DNA of 64,000 bases from Pogonophryne albipinna (lineage: Eukaryota > Chordata > Actinopteri > Perciformes > Artedidraconidae): NCBI GenBank assembly GCA_028583405.1, contig CM053261.1:18645825-18709824 (forward strand), given 5' to 3'. Position numbers and translations under genes: made by a program. Below, one piece after another: positions 15,227-25,612 of this stretch. Each line of letters opens with the position of its first letter. The stretch's first letter is position 1. The notes under the pieces are model-generated. The model made no database searches and was not told the origin of the DNA. It was given only the letters and a program-made list of their open reading frames with translations.

Positions 15227-17313
15227 TTAAAGCTATGCGCACAAGATTGAAGACACTGTTTATTTCTCTGAAACTATAGAGTTAACTCATTTGCTATTGT
15301 TAGCATGCTAACGCAGACCAAACATTCAGGCACACTAAGGATCTGACTAGTTCTTCTTACTCGTATGAAAGCATCTGAGAATGGTTTTGACTTTTAGAAG
15401 AATCATCTTGGCAGGCCAGCATGGTGTTATAAGAGTAGCAGTGCTCTCTTGGGGACTTCTTGGTGTGTAACCAGTATGTGAGAGAGTCAGTGAGTGACAG
15501 TGGATGTGCTGCACTCAGCCGAAAAGGTGTTGGCTGAGGAGGAGAACAGAGCAGAGAAGAAATGCACAGTGTAGGAATCAGTGTGTCTCTTCCATTGAGC
15601 TAGAAAAGCTCAATGGAAGAGACAATATACAAAAAATGTCATCTGTGCAAATGAATTTTACCCACACTTTAGTTGAGGGATAAATGATAAATGGAAACAC
15701 CTTTGCCCTTATATGTTCTGATATCACTAGCTCACATTACTAATCAGCTGTTTTCGTTTTTTTTTTTTTAATGACCCTTGCTGCATGAATCACAATCATT
15801 GTTTAACTTTGTCATTGTCGTTAAAGATGGACAATATTAGGCTCAATTGAAACCAATTCATGAAGAACTCTCCATTTTCCTCGCGTAGATAGGTGAGATG
15901 AGGGAACTCTTCTCTGTTTTCTGGCAGATTACATCCATGCGTAAAGCCTAGCTTGCCTATGTCGCCAACTTCTCACAAAACTACGCTCTTCCTCGGTAGT
16001 TTCTCCAAAAAACTGTTGATGGACTCTATCATTATGTAAATAGGTTTACACTACGATAATTGCGTTCATGTTATTTAACTTCAAAAGAAGGCTACGAAAT
16101 TGCCCGACTATTTTGAAAAAGCAAAAGGAGAAACCAGAAAAGCCCTGGGATGAAAATAACCCTGAATCAACAGACACAGAGGTAACCAGCCGGCACAGAT
16201 AACACCAGGCCAACTGCACAAACAGATCCTCGCTAATTTGGAGACACAGCTTCCTTGATTTTTTCAGCCAAAGCGAGGCATCGATTGTAGTTTAAACGGC
16301 TAGTGGTTTTGATGTCGTCTGCCTTTAAATGAGTAGTCACTCAGAAGTTCCCCACTGGTTTCCTCAGAGATCATGTTTAATGACATTTTGTGAATGAAGC
16401 CAAAGGCTGTGGCACAGTTCAGACGGGGAGAGTCATCAAGCAAATTTCACTCCCTACAGGCAAACAACTCATCTTTTTACTTTGAGTTAACTATCATCAG
16501 GCTGCTTGCAACCTTTAGTTTTTGACTCTCCCTTTCTTCTTTATCGTCTCTTCCACTGATTCAATCTTTGTGAATCTCTGTAACCCATCTCTGTGTGAAA
16601 CCATTTCTTATCTAGGTGAAATGAGTTAGAGCATTTTGTCTGTCTTGACGGCTGACTGTCAGGTTTCTCAAACAGTCTACCGATGTTTGACAACCTCAGC
16701 GTTACGTCATTCCTCTCACTCTCTTTATTTCTTCGCCTCAAGTCCACATTAAAATATGCATGACTTTGAGTTTGCGTTACAGCTGTCAAGTCTGCGGGAT
16801 CAACCAAATCAAAGTAAATCCTTATGAGAAACATGCAGGATAAACAAGTGATTAGAAGGCCAAGCATGTGATTGTCTGGGGGAGAGGCGGCCCAACCCAA
16901 AGTTAGCCAGCAGTGCTTATTCTGCCAGGACCGCTCCGCTACATAATCCCACCATGTTTGTCAACCCCTCCAGCCCCACATATATCATCTTCAACTCCGA
17001 TTGCAGGAGCTGGAGTAAACAGTGTTGCTCAAGTTGGAGTTGAAGTGTTGCCTGGAGATGTTAACAACAGTGTGATAAGTAAAGGATTTGCAGAAGCTGT
17101 TTCAAAAAAACATGTCCCCACCGACAAGTGAGCCCTAGTATTTTTTAGTTTTTAAAAGTAGCTGGATTGCATTTGGCTTCAACAAAACTGTGAGAAAATT
17201 CTCAATTGGAATCCAGATTGTTCTGATGGTAGTTTTAAAATGACAATGCTGATGTGTGATCAAGCTGTACTCATTTACATCTTTATTTGCCTATATTTGA
17301 CATTTCTTTTTAG
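15227..17313. other. Non-coding, unique-looking
   Basis: Apart from the hairpin at 15584, nothing is recognised. A 119-codon minus-strand frame (16541-16900) has no domain or splice context. Confidence 0.5.
15584..15624 (+). repeat. Perfect hairpin with 18-bp stem
   Basis: TGTCTCTTCCATTGAGCT (15584-15601) and AGCTCAATGGAAGAGACA (15607-15624) are exact complements around a 5-nt loop AGAAA. It is too short-looped for a typical microRNA precursor and is more likely a slippage-generated palindrome. Confidence 0.85.
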
Positions 17314-17321
17314 TTCAGTAC

Positions 17322-18521
17322 CAGTGGCGGCGCTAGGGGGTGGCTACTTGGGCTCAAGCCCCGGATGTTTTCTGAAAAGCCCCGGATGTTTCACATACAT
17401 TTTTTTTTTTTTTTTTTTTTAAACGTCTCGGGAGTAATGTGCAGTACCGGAGTCCACCAGAGAGGCATCCGCTGCGGGACTTTAGCCTGCGTACTGCGTA
17501 GCCTGCCCTGAAGTAGAAGTGATCCTTCCTAGTGCCTGACGAGTTTTAAGCTAATAGCCTATACAGTTATGGATATTAGAAAGTTATTTTTCATCGAAGC
17601 AGGCGCCACAAGCTGCAGCAGCAGCAGTATCAGCAGCTGACAACAATGTCATCACCAGCAGTGAAGAAATGGATGATGTTTCAGGTTTGTGAATCTAATG
17701 GTGATATCTGCACTCTGGCTGACTGAGTAAGAAGTGAAAAAGAGTGATGTAACGTTAATGTTATAGCTAGTAAACATGGAGTAACCACACTAAGTATACC
17801 CTTATGTTAGTATGTATACAGAACATGACTAAAAATTATCCTAAGATGTAACGTTACCCCTTCATACCTCAGTCTACTTTTAAGACACTAATATAACGTA
17901 TTCCATTTTGTATTTTGTTTTCGCGTGTGGAATTATACCGGCTCTCGTTTCAGTACACATAACAACGGAACAGACAGGCAACCCTCTGAATCAGACTCCG
18001 ATTGGCTGTGACTGCATCCACTCAGAGTGTCCGATTCAGAAACGTGACTCTTACACATTTTGTACGTCACAAACAAAGATGGTGGATGAGAATAGATCTA
18101 TAAAACAATAAGCAATGCGCCAGAATCAAGGTGAGACTATCCGCATCCTTTAAAACTCTACGCACATTCGTTTCACCTTAATAAGTAAACGACTATTTGA
18201 GTGAGTTAAGGCATTAGTTTGCTTCATTAAAGGGTGTTAATGAGTGTTCTCCAGTGCCTTTTGTCCGCTTTAAGGTGTTATTAAGGTAGGGTTAATGTTG
18301 CTCTCAAAGTGCACCAGATTGATGCTTTCAACTTCAATATTTAAAAAAAAATCTTTCCGGGGGCATGCTCCCCCGGACCCCCCGAGAAGAGGCGACGACC
18401 CACCTAAAGGATGTTCGGTCCACCCCCCACTTATAAAAAAAAGCACTGTACCACTGCACCCCCCCCCCCAACAACTCCTGGGCTAAGCCCCGGATCTCCT
18501 ACAATCCTAAATCCGCCACTG
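17322..18521. mobile_element. hAT-type element, 1200 bp, with decayed coding remnant
   Basis: The ends CAGTGGCGGCGCTAGG and, reverse-complemented, CAGTGGCGGATTTAGG form terminal repeats. A perfect 8-bp duplication TTCAGTAC flanks it (17314-17321 and 18522-18529). Just inside both ends the motif AGCCCCGGAT recurs in inverted orientation. From 17569 on the plus strand an ATG opens a frame MDIRKLFFIEAG that stops after about 22 codons and resembles the N-terminus of zinc-finger hAT transposases. This suggests derivation from an autonomous element by internal deletion. It contains a 21-T run (17400-17420). Confidence 0.88.
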
Positions 18522-19085
18522 TTCAGTACAGTATGTGATGGTTGTACAGTAATTGTGGTCAAATCAAGTTTAGATAATTTTTTTACCGTGAAAGAAAATT
18601 GAAACGTTGACTTAAATGTTCTTTTAGTCTTTATTATTTACCTACCTTAATATTGTTTTATTTATTGTATAGATCTTAATCTTTTTCTTTTTCTTTCTGT
18701 TGTTTTTCACTTTGTGTTATGGGGTTTTATATTTTATATTGTTGCATCGACGCAGTTGCCTTGTATTTTATCTGTCAGAGAGAAACCATTATTTATTTTT
18801 ATTTTATTTGTATTATCATACATTTTACCACTATTTACTTCTATGTGTCTATTAAAGGTGGGGTAGGTAAGTTTCAGAAACCGGCTCGAGTGCACTAAAA
18901 TTTGAAAGTACACAGCCGAAAAGAATCCGCTCCTTCCTTCAGACTTCCTTACAGAGCACCTCCTCCAACACACATGAACGCGCACATGACTTAGGTTGGC
19001 TCTATAGTTCAGGGGAATTGTAAACCATACAAAACCTGTCCAAGAGAAAAAGAGCGACCACGGCGTCAGATTTCAACTCGGTGTG

Positions 19086-19508
19086 TATGGGGGTTATTCC
19101 CTATCTTTATTCAAGAGCGTGGTATTTAAATTTGAGAGCATACTTTATTGATTTCCTTCACTCAAACCCTGTCATCGCACCAAAGACAAACCAAAGAGTA
19201 ACCGCCCTTACGGGACGCTGTAATAAGTAAAGCGAACGCACCCGCAAGGACACCTGGCCTCCTATTGGTTGAGGGATTTTGACAGGATTGTTGCACAAAA
19301 GTACAGAATAAATCTGAGAGCAGAAAAAATCTGTAAACAGCAATATATCAGAGTGCAAGCGTACAGTTTGAGCAGAAGCAGAGCAAATCTAAGTGCAAGC
19401 AGGCACAATTTGAGTGCGAGGACAGGGTTTGAGGGAAATAAATACATAAAGTATGCTCTCAAATTTAAATACCACGCTCTTGAATAAAGATAGGGAATAA
19501 CCCCCATA
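19086..19508. mobile_element. Foldback element with ~63-bp terminal inverted repeats, nested in the TTAA element
   Basis: The first and last ~63 bases are perfect inverted repeats beginning TATGGGGGTTATTCCCTATC, with looser complementarity continuing inward to about 85 bases. A short direct repeat GGTGTG flanks both sides (19080-19085 and 19509-19514), so the target duplication is at least 6 bp. The core has no recognisable coding content. The superfamily is uncertain. Confidence 0.85.
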
Positions 19509-19799
19509 GGTGTGTTCCATCAGTAGTCGCCATCGTTAAAAGCAACTCCGATATTGACTCTGGTTTGAATTCTCCTAGTTTCCACTTTGTTTTTGTTCCT
19601 AATTTGCTCCGTTACATTATTTCTTTTGCCACCAGTAGACGATGTTGAACCTAACTCTGCCATGGTGAAAGTGGCCGCCTGTTGCTGGCGAGTCATTGAA
19701 GTACTGCTGCAATGCACGCCCAATGACGGCACGCCCAATGAGGGCACGAGATACATTTGTGCGTGCACGAGATGGAAGGCTGACAGACAGGGCGGCAAT

Positions 19800-19834
19800 C
19801 CAATCCGTTTAGCCGGGCTGGCTAAACGGATTGG
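19800..19834 (+). repeat. Perfect 15-bp hairpin inside the family 2 TTAA element
   Basis: The arms CCAATCCGTTTAGCC and GGCTAAACGGATTGG surround a 5-nt loop GGGCT. The same position in the other copy (32306-32337) also folds, with different base pairs. Confidence 0.8.
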
Positions 19835-20001
19835 TCGTACTTTTTACAGTATTACGGCTTCCACAGATGACATTTTTTAATGGATTTTTTGTCAAAGCAC
19901 TTAAGATATGCATTGCTATCGGGATGTTAAGAGCATTCCATGGAATATAACAAAAAGTGTATCTCGAGCCGGTTTCTCAAACTTACCTACCCCACATTTA
20001 A

Positions 20002-20165
20002 CCTGATAAAATGTTATATTTTGCTGCATGTACCTTTATAGTTCTTAACAGAAAATCTCAGGGGAATTTCTTGTTGTTTGTTTTTAACTTGTGTCATTTT
20101 GTAAAGCACTTTGAGGGTGTTGTATGAAAAGTGCTATATAAATAAAGCTTTATTATTTTTTTTAA
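20002..20165 (+). mobile_element. 3' tail fragment of a LINE (L2-like)
   Basis: The sequence contains TGTAAAGCACTTTGAG and AAGTGCTATATAAATAAAG, the conserved 3' end also present in the LINE at 45.2-46.1 kb, followed by a T-rich tail. The part left of the TTAA element (18.6-18.85 kb) may belong to the same copy. No protein-coding part is recognised. Confidence 0.6.
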
Positions 20166-20364
20166 ATAAATGTATTATAAGTTAGTCATAATTGTATACG
20201 GTTAGTTCCAAAGCAATAATATTAAGTTTAAATAATGAATAATTGGTTCGACGTAATACTTTTGCTTTCTACTAACCAAATACAATTATGTGGAACCTGT
20301 TGACATAATACATTTAATTGAAGTCAATGTTTAATTTGTTCAGTGTATGTCGTAAAATAACATA

Positions 20365-20500
20365 CGGGAGCCCATGTACTGGGTGGGGGTCGGACCCCAA
20401 GGGCAGGACCCAGGCTCGAATCCTGTTTGGGACCATTTGCCACATGTCATCTCCTCTGACTCCCAGTTTCAACTCTGTCCCTAAAATAAAGGCAGTGGTT
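20365..20500 (+). mobile_element. tRNA-derived SINE fragment
   Basis: A B-box-like GGCTCGAATCC (20413-20423) is followed by a body ending in a string resembling TTTGCCACATGTCATCTCC and an AAAATAAAGGCA tail, a layout common in percomorph SINEs. The A box is degraded, so this is not a functional tRNA gene. Confidence 0.6.
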
Positions 20501-20517
20501 GCCCTTTAGAATATAAG

Positions 20518-20650
20518 GAGGCGTGTGGCGCAGTGGAATAGTAGGGTTCAAACCCCACTGCAGTCAGCATGTCGTTGTGTCCCTGGGCAAGACACTTCAC
20601 CCCAAATTGCTCCTGTGGGGATTGTCCACAGTATTGAGTGAGCAACCATT
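20518..20650 (+). mobile_element. tRNA-derived SINE with short A-B box spacing
   Basis: TGGCGCAGTGG (20526-20536) matches the A-box consensus exactly and GGTTCAAACCC (20545-20555) is a good B box. Only 8 bases separate them, far less than in a tRNA, so the anticodon region has been lost. Downstream is CCCTGGGCAAGACACTTCACC, a string I associate with fish SINE bodies. It sits directly after the SINE at 20365-20500. Confidence 0.6.
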
Positions 20651-20699
20651 CATTATGGTGGATGTTACAAGTGTTAAGCACATCAATTATCACTGGTGT

Positions 20700-23600
20700 T
20701 ATGTCAACTCAGTTTCAGTTTGATTTGTAATAAAAAATATACATTTGATTATGTTTGGAAGAATCATGGCGAAAAAAAGTCACAATTTCTTGTTGGAAGG
20801 TTTGTTCATGTTCACCAACTTCAAGGTTCTTTTCAACCTCCAATATTTTTCTGAAGTATTTTCCCACACTATTTGTTGAATTTTTCTTTCAAGACTGTTC
20901 AAACATGTGTTTTTGCTTCGCTCTGCATAACCAAAGTTGAATGTGTGTCTATTTTAATGGTGAGCACCTCATTATTTTTCAGACTATGATTAGTGTGAAT
21001 TCAATAATGGCAGCTTTCCTTAGTCTTAACATGTGTTACTACCGAGCTACAGCAGCAAAAATATTTCCTTTTTTATCTTTGTTAAAAATAACTAAAAACT
21101 CAAATGTAATAGTGAACCGTTATGTGTAATTGTCTAATAAGCCAGAGAATGGATTTGCCGTCCAAAGGTAATATAGAAACTTCATTTAAAAACAGTCAGA
21201 ATCTCACAACTGAAATGACATAGTTTAAAAGTCTTTGGGATGTTTTTTGATTTTTTATTCTGGGTAATTTATGCCTGAATCAAATGAAAAGAGTTATTCA
21301 GTCTTGTCTCTTGCATCCGAAAAACATCTTTGAGTGATTTGGAATATTTTCTTGCTTTTTCACATTCTTATTTAGTCCCAGCCATGAAGGTTGTTAGCCA
21401 TCTGCAGCTGATTCACAGCAGACTAATGAGGATGGCTCAGAAAAGTGGTTAGGATGCCCAAATTGTAGATACAACTTCCTCAATTGAAGCGAAAAGCTTT
21501 AATACTTGCTTGATGGATATGTTCTTACCATGGGGAAAAAACTACCCATCCCTGCAATTTGGCGGGAGGCTTCTTCTCCATTGGCTGGCGAACCTGCCTT
21601 TACCAGGCTGATGATCGGCACAAATGTACTGAACCAAAATAGTTTTCATGTCTGCTCCATGGGTAGAAATCAACAGCGTTTATTGCTTCATAGATTTTTT
21701 TCTCCTGCCCTGTTGTGAATCAGTCAAGCTCAAAGACCGACTGTGAGCCTTGATCAATCAATGTGGATACGGATAATAAGCTCAAAACCCATATACAGCG
21801 GGATATTTGTGTGAGTTAAAAAGCTGTCTATGCATATTAGGCTTCATTCAATGCGACATCAATAGACTTGAAGCGTAAAAAAAAAAAAATGGGCGCGGGG
21901 GGGTCCGTGAGACTGTCATTTTCTCTCTAGCTCAACCTCAAGCAACTGACGCTTTTTTGTTTTATTTTGCTCCATACGCCCTTGAGCATAACATGACAGT
22001 CAATGAAAACTACTACAATTTAATAACTCAAAATGAAAATAAAAGTGCGGTTATGACGTTGAGATCAGGGTGTAAAGGGTCACATGACAATAGCCATTCA
22101 GCCTTTTTGTATGAGATCGAGTGGTATCTTTATAAAGGGTGAAACATCTTAGAATGTTGGATACACTCTCTTCAGTACCGACCACACATATTTCTAATGC
22201 TATCAGTAATCCTATCACTCTACCAGACATGGAGCACCACTCTCTCGGGAGAACACCACTCCAGCTCCCTTTATTCCCTCGGCCGCCCTTATAAAAGGCC
22301 CACAAGACTTTCATAAGTTCAAAGCAACGAGAGAAAAAGAAACCGAAGAAACCTCTGACCCTGTCGATACTCAAAGTCCTGGAGGCATGTGTCACTCTGA
22401 ATGGTACGCAGCATTCATAGGAGCCTCTGCCAGGCTGCGAGATGACAAAATTCCCTCTGGGACATGTAGCCTTTTCCAAAAGGCAGATGGACAGAGCAAG
22501 GAAGAAAAATAAAGACAGGCAGCAGGGAAACGCAACGGCAATACACGACTGCCGCTGTCGAATAAATTCATCAGTTGACACAAATTCAAGAGGGGAAAAG
22601 TGATGAAAAATCATTATGGTAGAAAAATACATGGATTTAAATTACTTGCTGCGGGCAACTGGTGATTGCTTTGTGGTGGCAGAGCCCAATAGAGAGTGGT
22701 ATCTAAATAGTGAACACTCTCCCCGGGCCGCCGATGACTAATTACTTATTAATGAGGGGATGAGAAAAGGCTGTGCTTTCAAAGTAAACGCTGGTGAGCA
22801 CGGAAGATCCCACCGAGCAAACAGAAAGAGGGAGATGGGTAAAGAAGGGCAGGGTACAATGAGACAGTTTTCATTTTAAAATAAGAGTCTACCTAATATT
22901 TAAAGATAAAAAGCCAAGGAGGTTTTTTTTTTATACTGCACAAAGAAAGGGAACATGTCAAGCTTAAGAACAGCCGGGAATATGAAAGAAAAAGGAGAAA
23001 GGGCAAATATAGAGAGAGGGAGGGAAAGGTTAAATAACACAAGGAAGGGAGAGAAACCAAGGCAGAGTGGCAGACGAAATACAAGGAGAGGTACAGATAA
23101 GTACAGACATGGAAATGGAAAAAAAGAGACATACCTGTCTTGGGTGACCTTTACCAATAACTGATTCCCAGAGTAATGCAGTCAAGATAATACACTGGGG
23201 AGAACATCTTTATTCCAACCTTTTCTCCTGCTGATATTCCAGCAAACATTGGCCAACAACAAACAGCCAAAGTACAGGACCTGTAAACCTGAACCGTGTT
23301 AAGGATCACAAACAGCTGACACGAAGCACTGCATCATGTCCTAAAAACTCCAAGCTGGGCTCAGCTAAATCTTTATTTATAGTCCAAACACTCAACCTGC
23401 TGCCTTCACAATCTAAATCCCCTGAATAACAAGTTGCTGACTGTTTGGGACAAAGCGTGAAGAATCCATACTTATACCTTCACACTCTCAGATATTAGCA
23501 ATTCATTTGCATTCATCAGCAACACTGCCCCCGGGGGGCTCTGTGGGAATATGTTGGATTGTTTAGTCAAATTTACAATACAGCTGGGGCAATTTATCTT

Positions 23601-24619
23601 TTGAAAAGCCTGTTAATTTGTTCAGGAGGAAATGGTGTTTTCATTTGCATGTTGAATAAGGAGTAGCTGGAGAAGCGTTTTCTAACCTGTTACGCCACTC
23701 TCCGTGGCTAATGAGGCAGGGAGCAGAGAATTAGTGACTCCGCCGGGAGCCTTTAGCATGACAAACACAGCATGACTTCTCAGTTAGCTCGAGGCAGGTC
23801 CAGGCTATGGACGAGTGCGAGTGTTGGCATATCTGTGTGCACACATGCGAGTGTATGTGTGCATATTCATGACTGTCTGTGTTTTTCCAGCGGCTGAGGT
23901 CAAAAGCCTGCAATTACATTCACAATAATTAGATTAATTTGGAGAAGATCAAATACAACCCATTGAACAATTAGACAAGAGAGAAAATGGGCATTTAAAT
24001 AGCTCTGCGGTTAATTGTTCTGATATTGCTGTGAGATAAAGGCACTGTCTGGGCATTGGTTTGTAGGATAACTTGAGGATACATATTAAATGTTATCACT
24101 CACATATGTTACGCCTCATGAGGCACATCAATTATTCCTACTTGATAATACAGCTTTCACCGTAGAGCGTTGGAAGTAATGCGATGCATGATTTTATAAT
24201 CTCAGTCACGCTGTTGATATCCTAGCATGAGTCAAGGAATATTTTGATTCTTGACAGTTGATTGAAGATAATGAAAAGTGCAGCAGCTCCGAGTGAAGCC
24301 CTTCAACGAAAAGTCACATTTTATGATTTTTAAGAACTTAAAAAGTGTATTTAAAAGCAGGAAACCAAGATTGATAAGGGACACATTTATTTGAATGATT
24401 TTTCTCTATGTGTTTCCATGGTACCATGTGGAAAAAAGATGGGCCAGTCATTACTGTATGTAGCCTTTGTTGTCATATTGAAGGTTTCGGTGTTTACATG
24501 TTTGACAGCAACCTTCTTCTTTATTTCGGTCATCGGTCTCATCAGATAAAGCCTTATGGGTCATTTGGAGGTTAACAGGAAGCTCTTTCTTTTATGCTAC
24601 AACATTGAACATTAGTTTA
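20700..24619. other. Non-coding, with a possible conserved island at 22.1-22.85 kb
   Basis: The stretch 22050-22850 is less AT-rich, lacks repeats, holds a 193-codon minus-strand frame (22051-22632) and homeodomain-like TAATTA motifs near 22738. A purine-rich tract covers 22960-23110. An octamer ATTTGCAT is at about 23643. Confidence 0.4.
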
Positions 24620-24673
24620 TAACTGTGGGGGAAACTTCTGTAGCAATGGAGAGTCAGGACTCAGAGAGACACT

Positions 24674-25066
24674 GGCCGTTTCTCAATTGCGAGGATGCTT
24701 GCTTGGTAGCACATGTCTTCCGAGTCACTTCCTTCAGAAGCTAGGCAAGAATCCTTCCTGGCATTCGGAAAACGAAGAGTGGAACAGGCTAGCAAGTGTG
24801 CAGGTGTGCGTCATATGAGAGGCCCCGCCTTACATTTTCTGCCACAGATTTGGGGAAATTGGTCCGTGCGCAAAACATTGTGGGGATTTGAAGGACGCAA
24901 AGTCTACCCATGTGCAGCCTCAAAAATTACCCCCAAACCAAGGACGCGGCCTCGGTGGAATTCCAAGTATGCTGGAGATTGGAACAGTCCTTCGGCGGCA
25001 CTCGATGACGTAGCATCCTTGAAATATTGGCTTGGAAGCCAGTTTCCTCGCGATTGAGAAACGGCC
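24674..25066. mobile_element. Small TIR element inserted at the 5' edge of the solo LTR
   Basis: The ends GGCCGTTTCTCAATTGCGAG and, reverse-complemented, GGCCGTTTCTCAATCGCGAG form inverted repeats. It is flanked by ACT (24671-24673 and 25067-25069), or CACTG if the end base is placed differently. Removing it restores GACAC|TGTCACG, the junction of target duplication and LTR. A 114-codon open frame inside (24713-25057) has no recognisable domain. A 3-bp duplication would fit PIF/Harbinger. The superfamily is uncertain. Confidence 0.75.
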
Positions 25067-25068
25067 AC

Positions 25069-25437
25069 TGTCACGATCTGTCTGTGTTTTGTCTTGTCTT
25101 TTTCTGTCTTTGGTTTCATGTTTTATTTAGAAAAGTGTTCACCCCCTGTCTTGCCTGTTGCTGTCTGTCTGTGTTCCCTCCTACAGTACCTAATTACCCG
25201 ATTGTGTTCACCTGGTGCCCCTATGTTTTCTCCTCCCTCCTCACCTGTGTCTTGTTTGTGTCATTAGTCTTGGGTGTATTTAAGTTCTGGTTTTTCTGTC
25301 TGTCATTGTTGGTTCATTGTTTGTCGTTGACCGTGTTCACGAGGTAGTGTTCTGTTTGTTCCTTAAAACCTTGAAATAAAGGTATTTTTTTCTGTTTATT
25401 CTGCATTTGGGTCCTGCCTGCTTCACTCACCCTAACA
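25069..25437 (+). mobile_element. Solo LTR (retroviral-type ends), 369 bp
   Basis: It begins TGTCACGATC and ends CCTAACA, giving TGT...ACA termini. It contains a TATA-like TATTTAAG (25277) and an AATAAA signal (25375-25380) in the order expected for U3, R and U5. The flanking 5-bp repeat GACAC is at 24668-24672 (displaced by a later insertion) and 25438-25442. The related repeat at 7.5 kb shows a single GACAC at this point. No internal retroelement genes are present, so recombination between two LTRs is likely. Its class (Gypsy, BEL or ERV) is not determined. Confidence 0.68.
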
Positions 25438-25612
25438 GACACGAGGAGAGCTGGAGCTTTGATGGCAAACACTGATGGTTTATTTGGAGTTACGGCCAGA
25501 GAATTGACAGGTGGTGTGTCACGAGTTGACACAGCGGTTGCCAAGCCAATTCTGAAGAACTCTTTCTGTAGCTCGAGGTTTTAACTAGTTCGGAGTGTAA
25601 TTATCAACATTC

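Larger units (their letters stand above)
18856..19997. mobile_element. TTAA-flanked non-autonomous element, family 2, long copy with nested insertion
   Basis: The left end AGGTGGGGTAGGTAAGTTT and the reverse-complemented right end ATGTGGGGTAGGTAAGTTT are flanked by TTAA (18852-18855 and 19998-20001). Both subterminal regions contain the motif CGGCTCGAG. A second element, absent from the copy at 32140, is inserted at 19086-19508. Open frames inside are short and I do not treat them as genes. Confidence 0.88.
24620..25612 (+). repeat. Unclassified interspersed repeat, copy 2, interrupted by 765 bp of younger insertions
   Basis: The outer parts (24620-24672 and 25438-25612) align with the reverse complement of 7390-7640, for example AACACTGATG and TTTATTTGGAGTTACGGCC, roughly 88-90% over the best 60 bases by eye. 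Everything from 24673 to 25437 is absent from the other copy. Confidence 0.72.

Noticed and set aside
20526..20555. Possible tRNA gene (A and B boxes)
   Set aside because: Only 8 bases separate the boxes and no cloverleaf or anticodon arm fits. It is a SINE.
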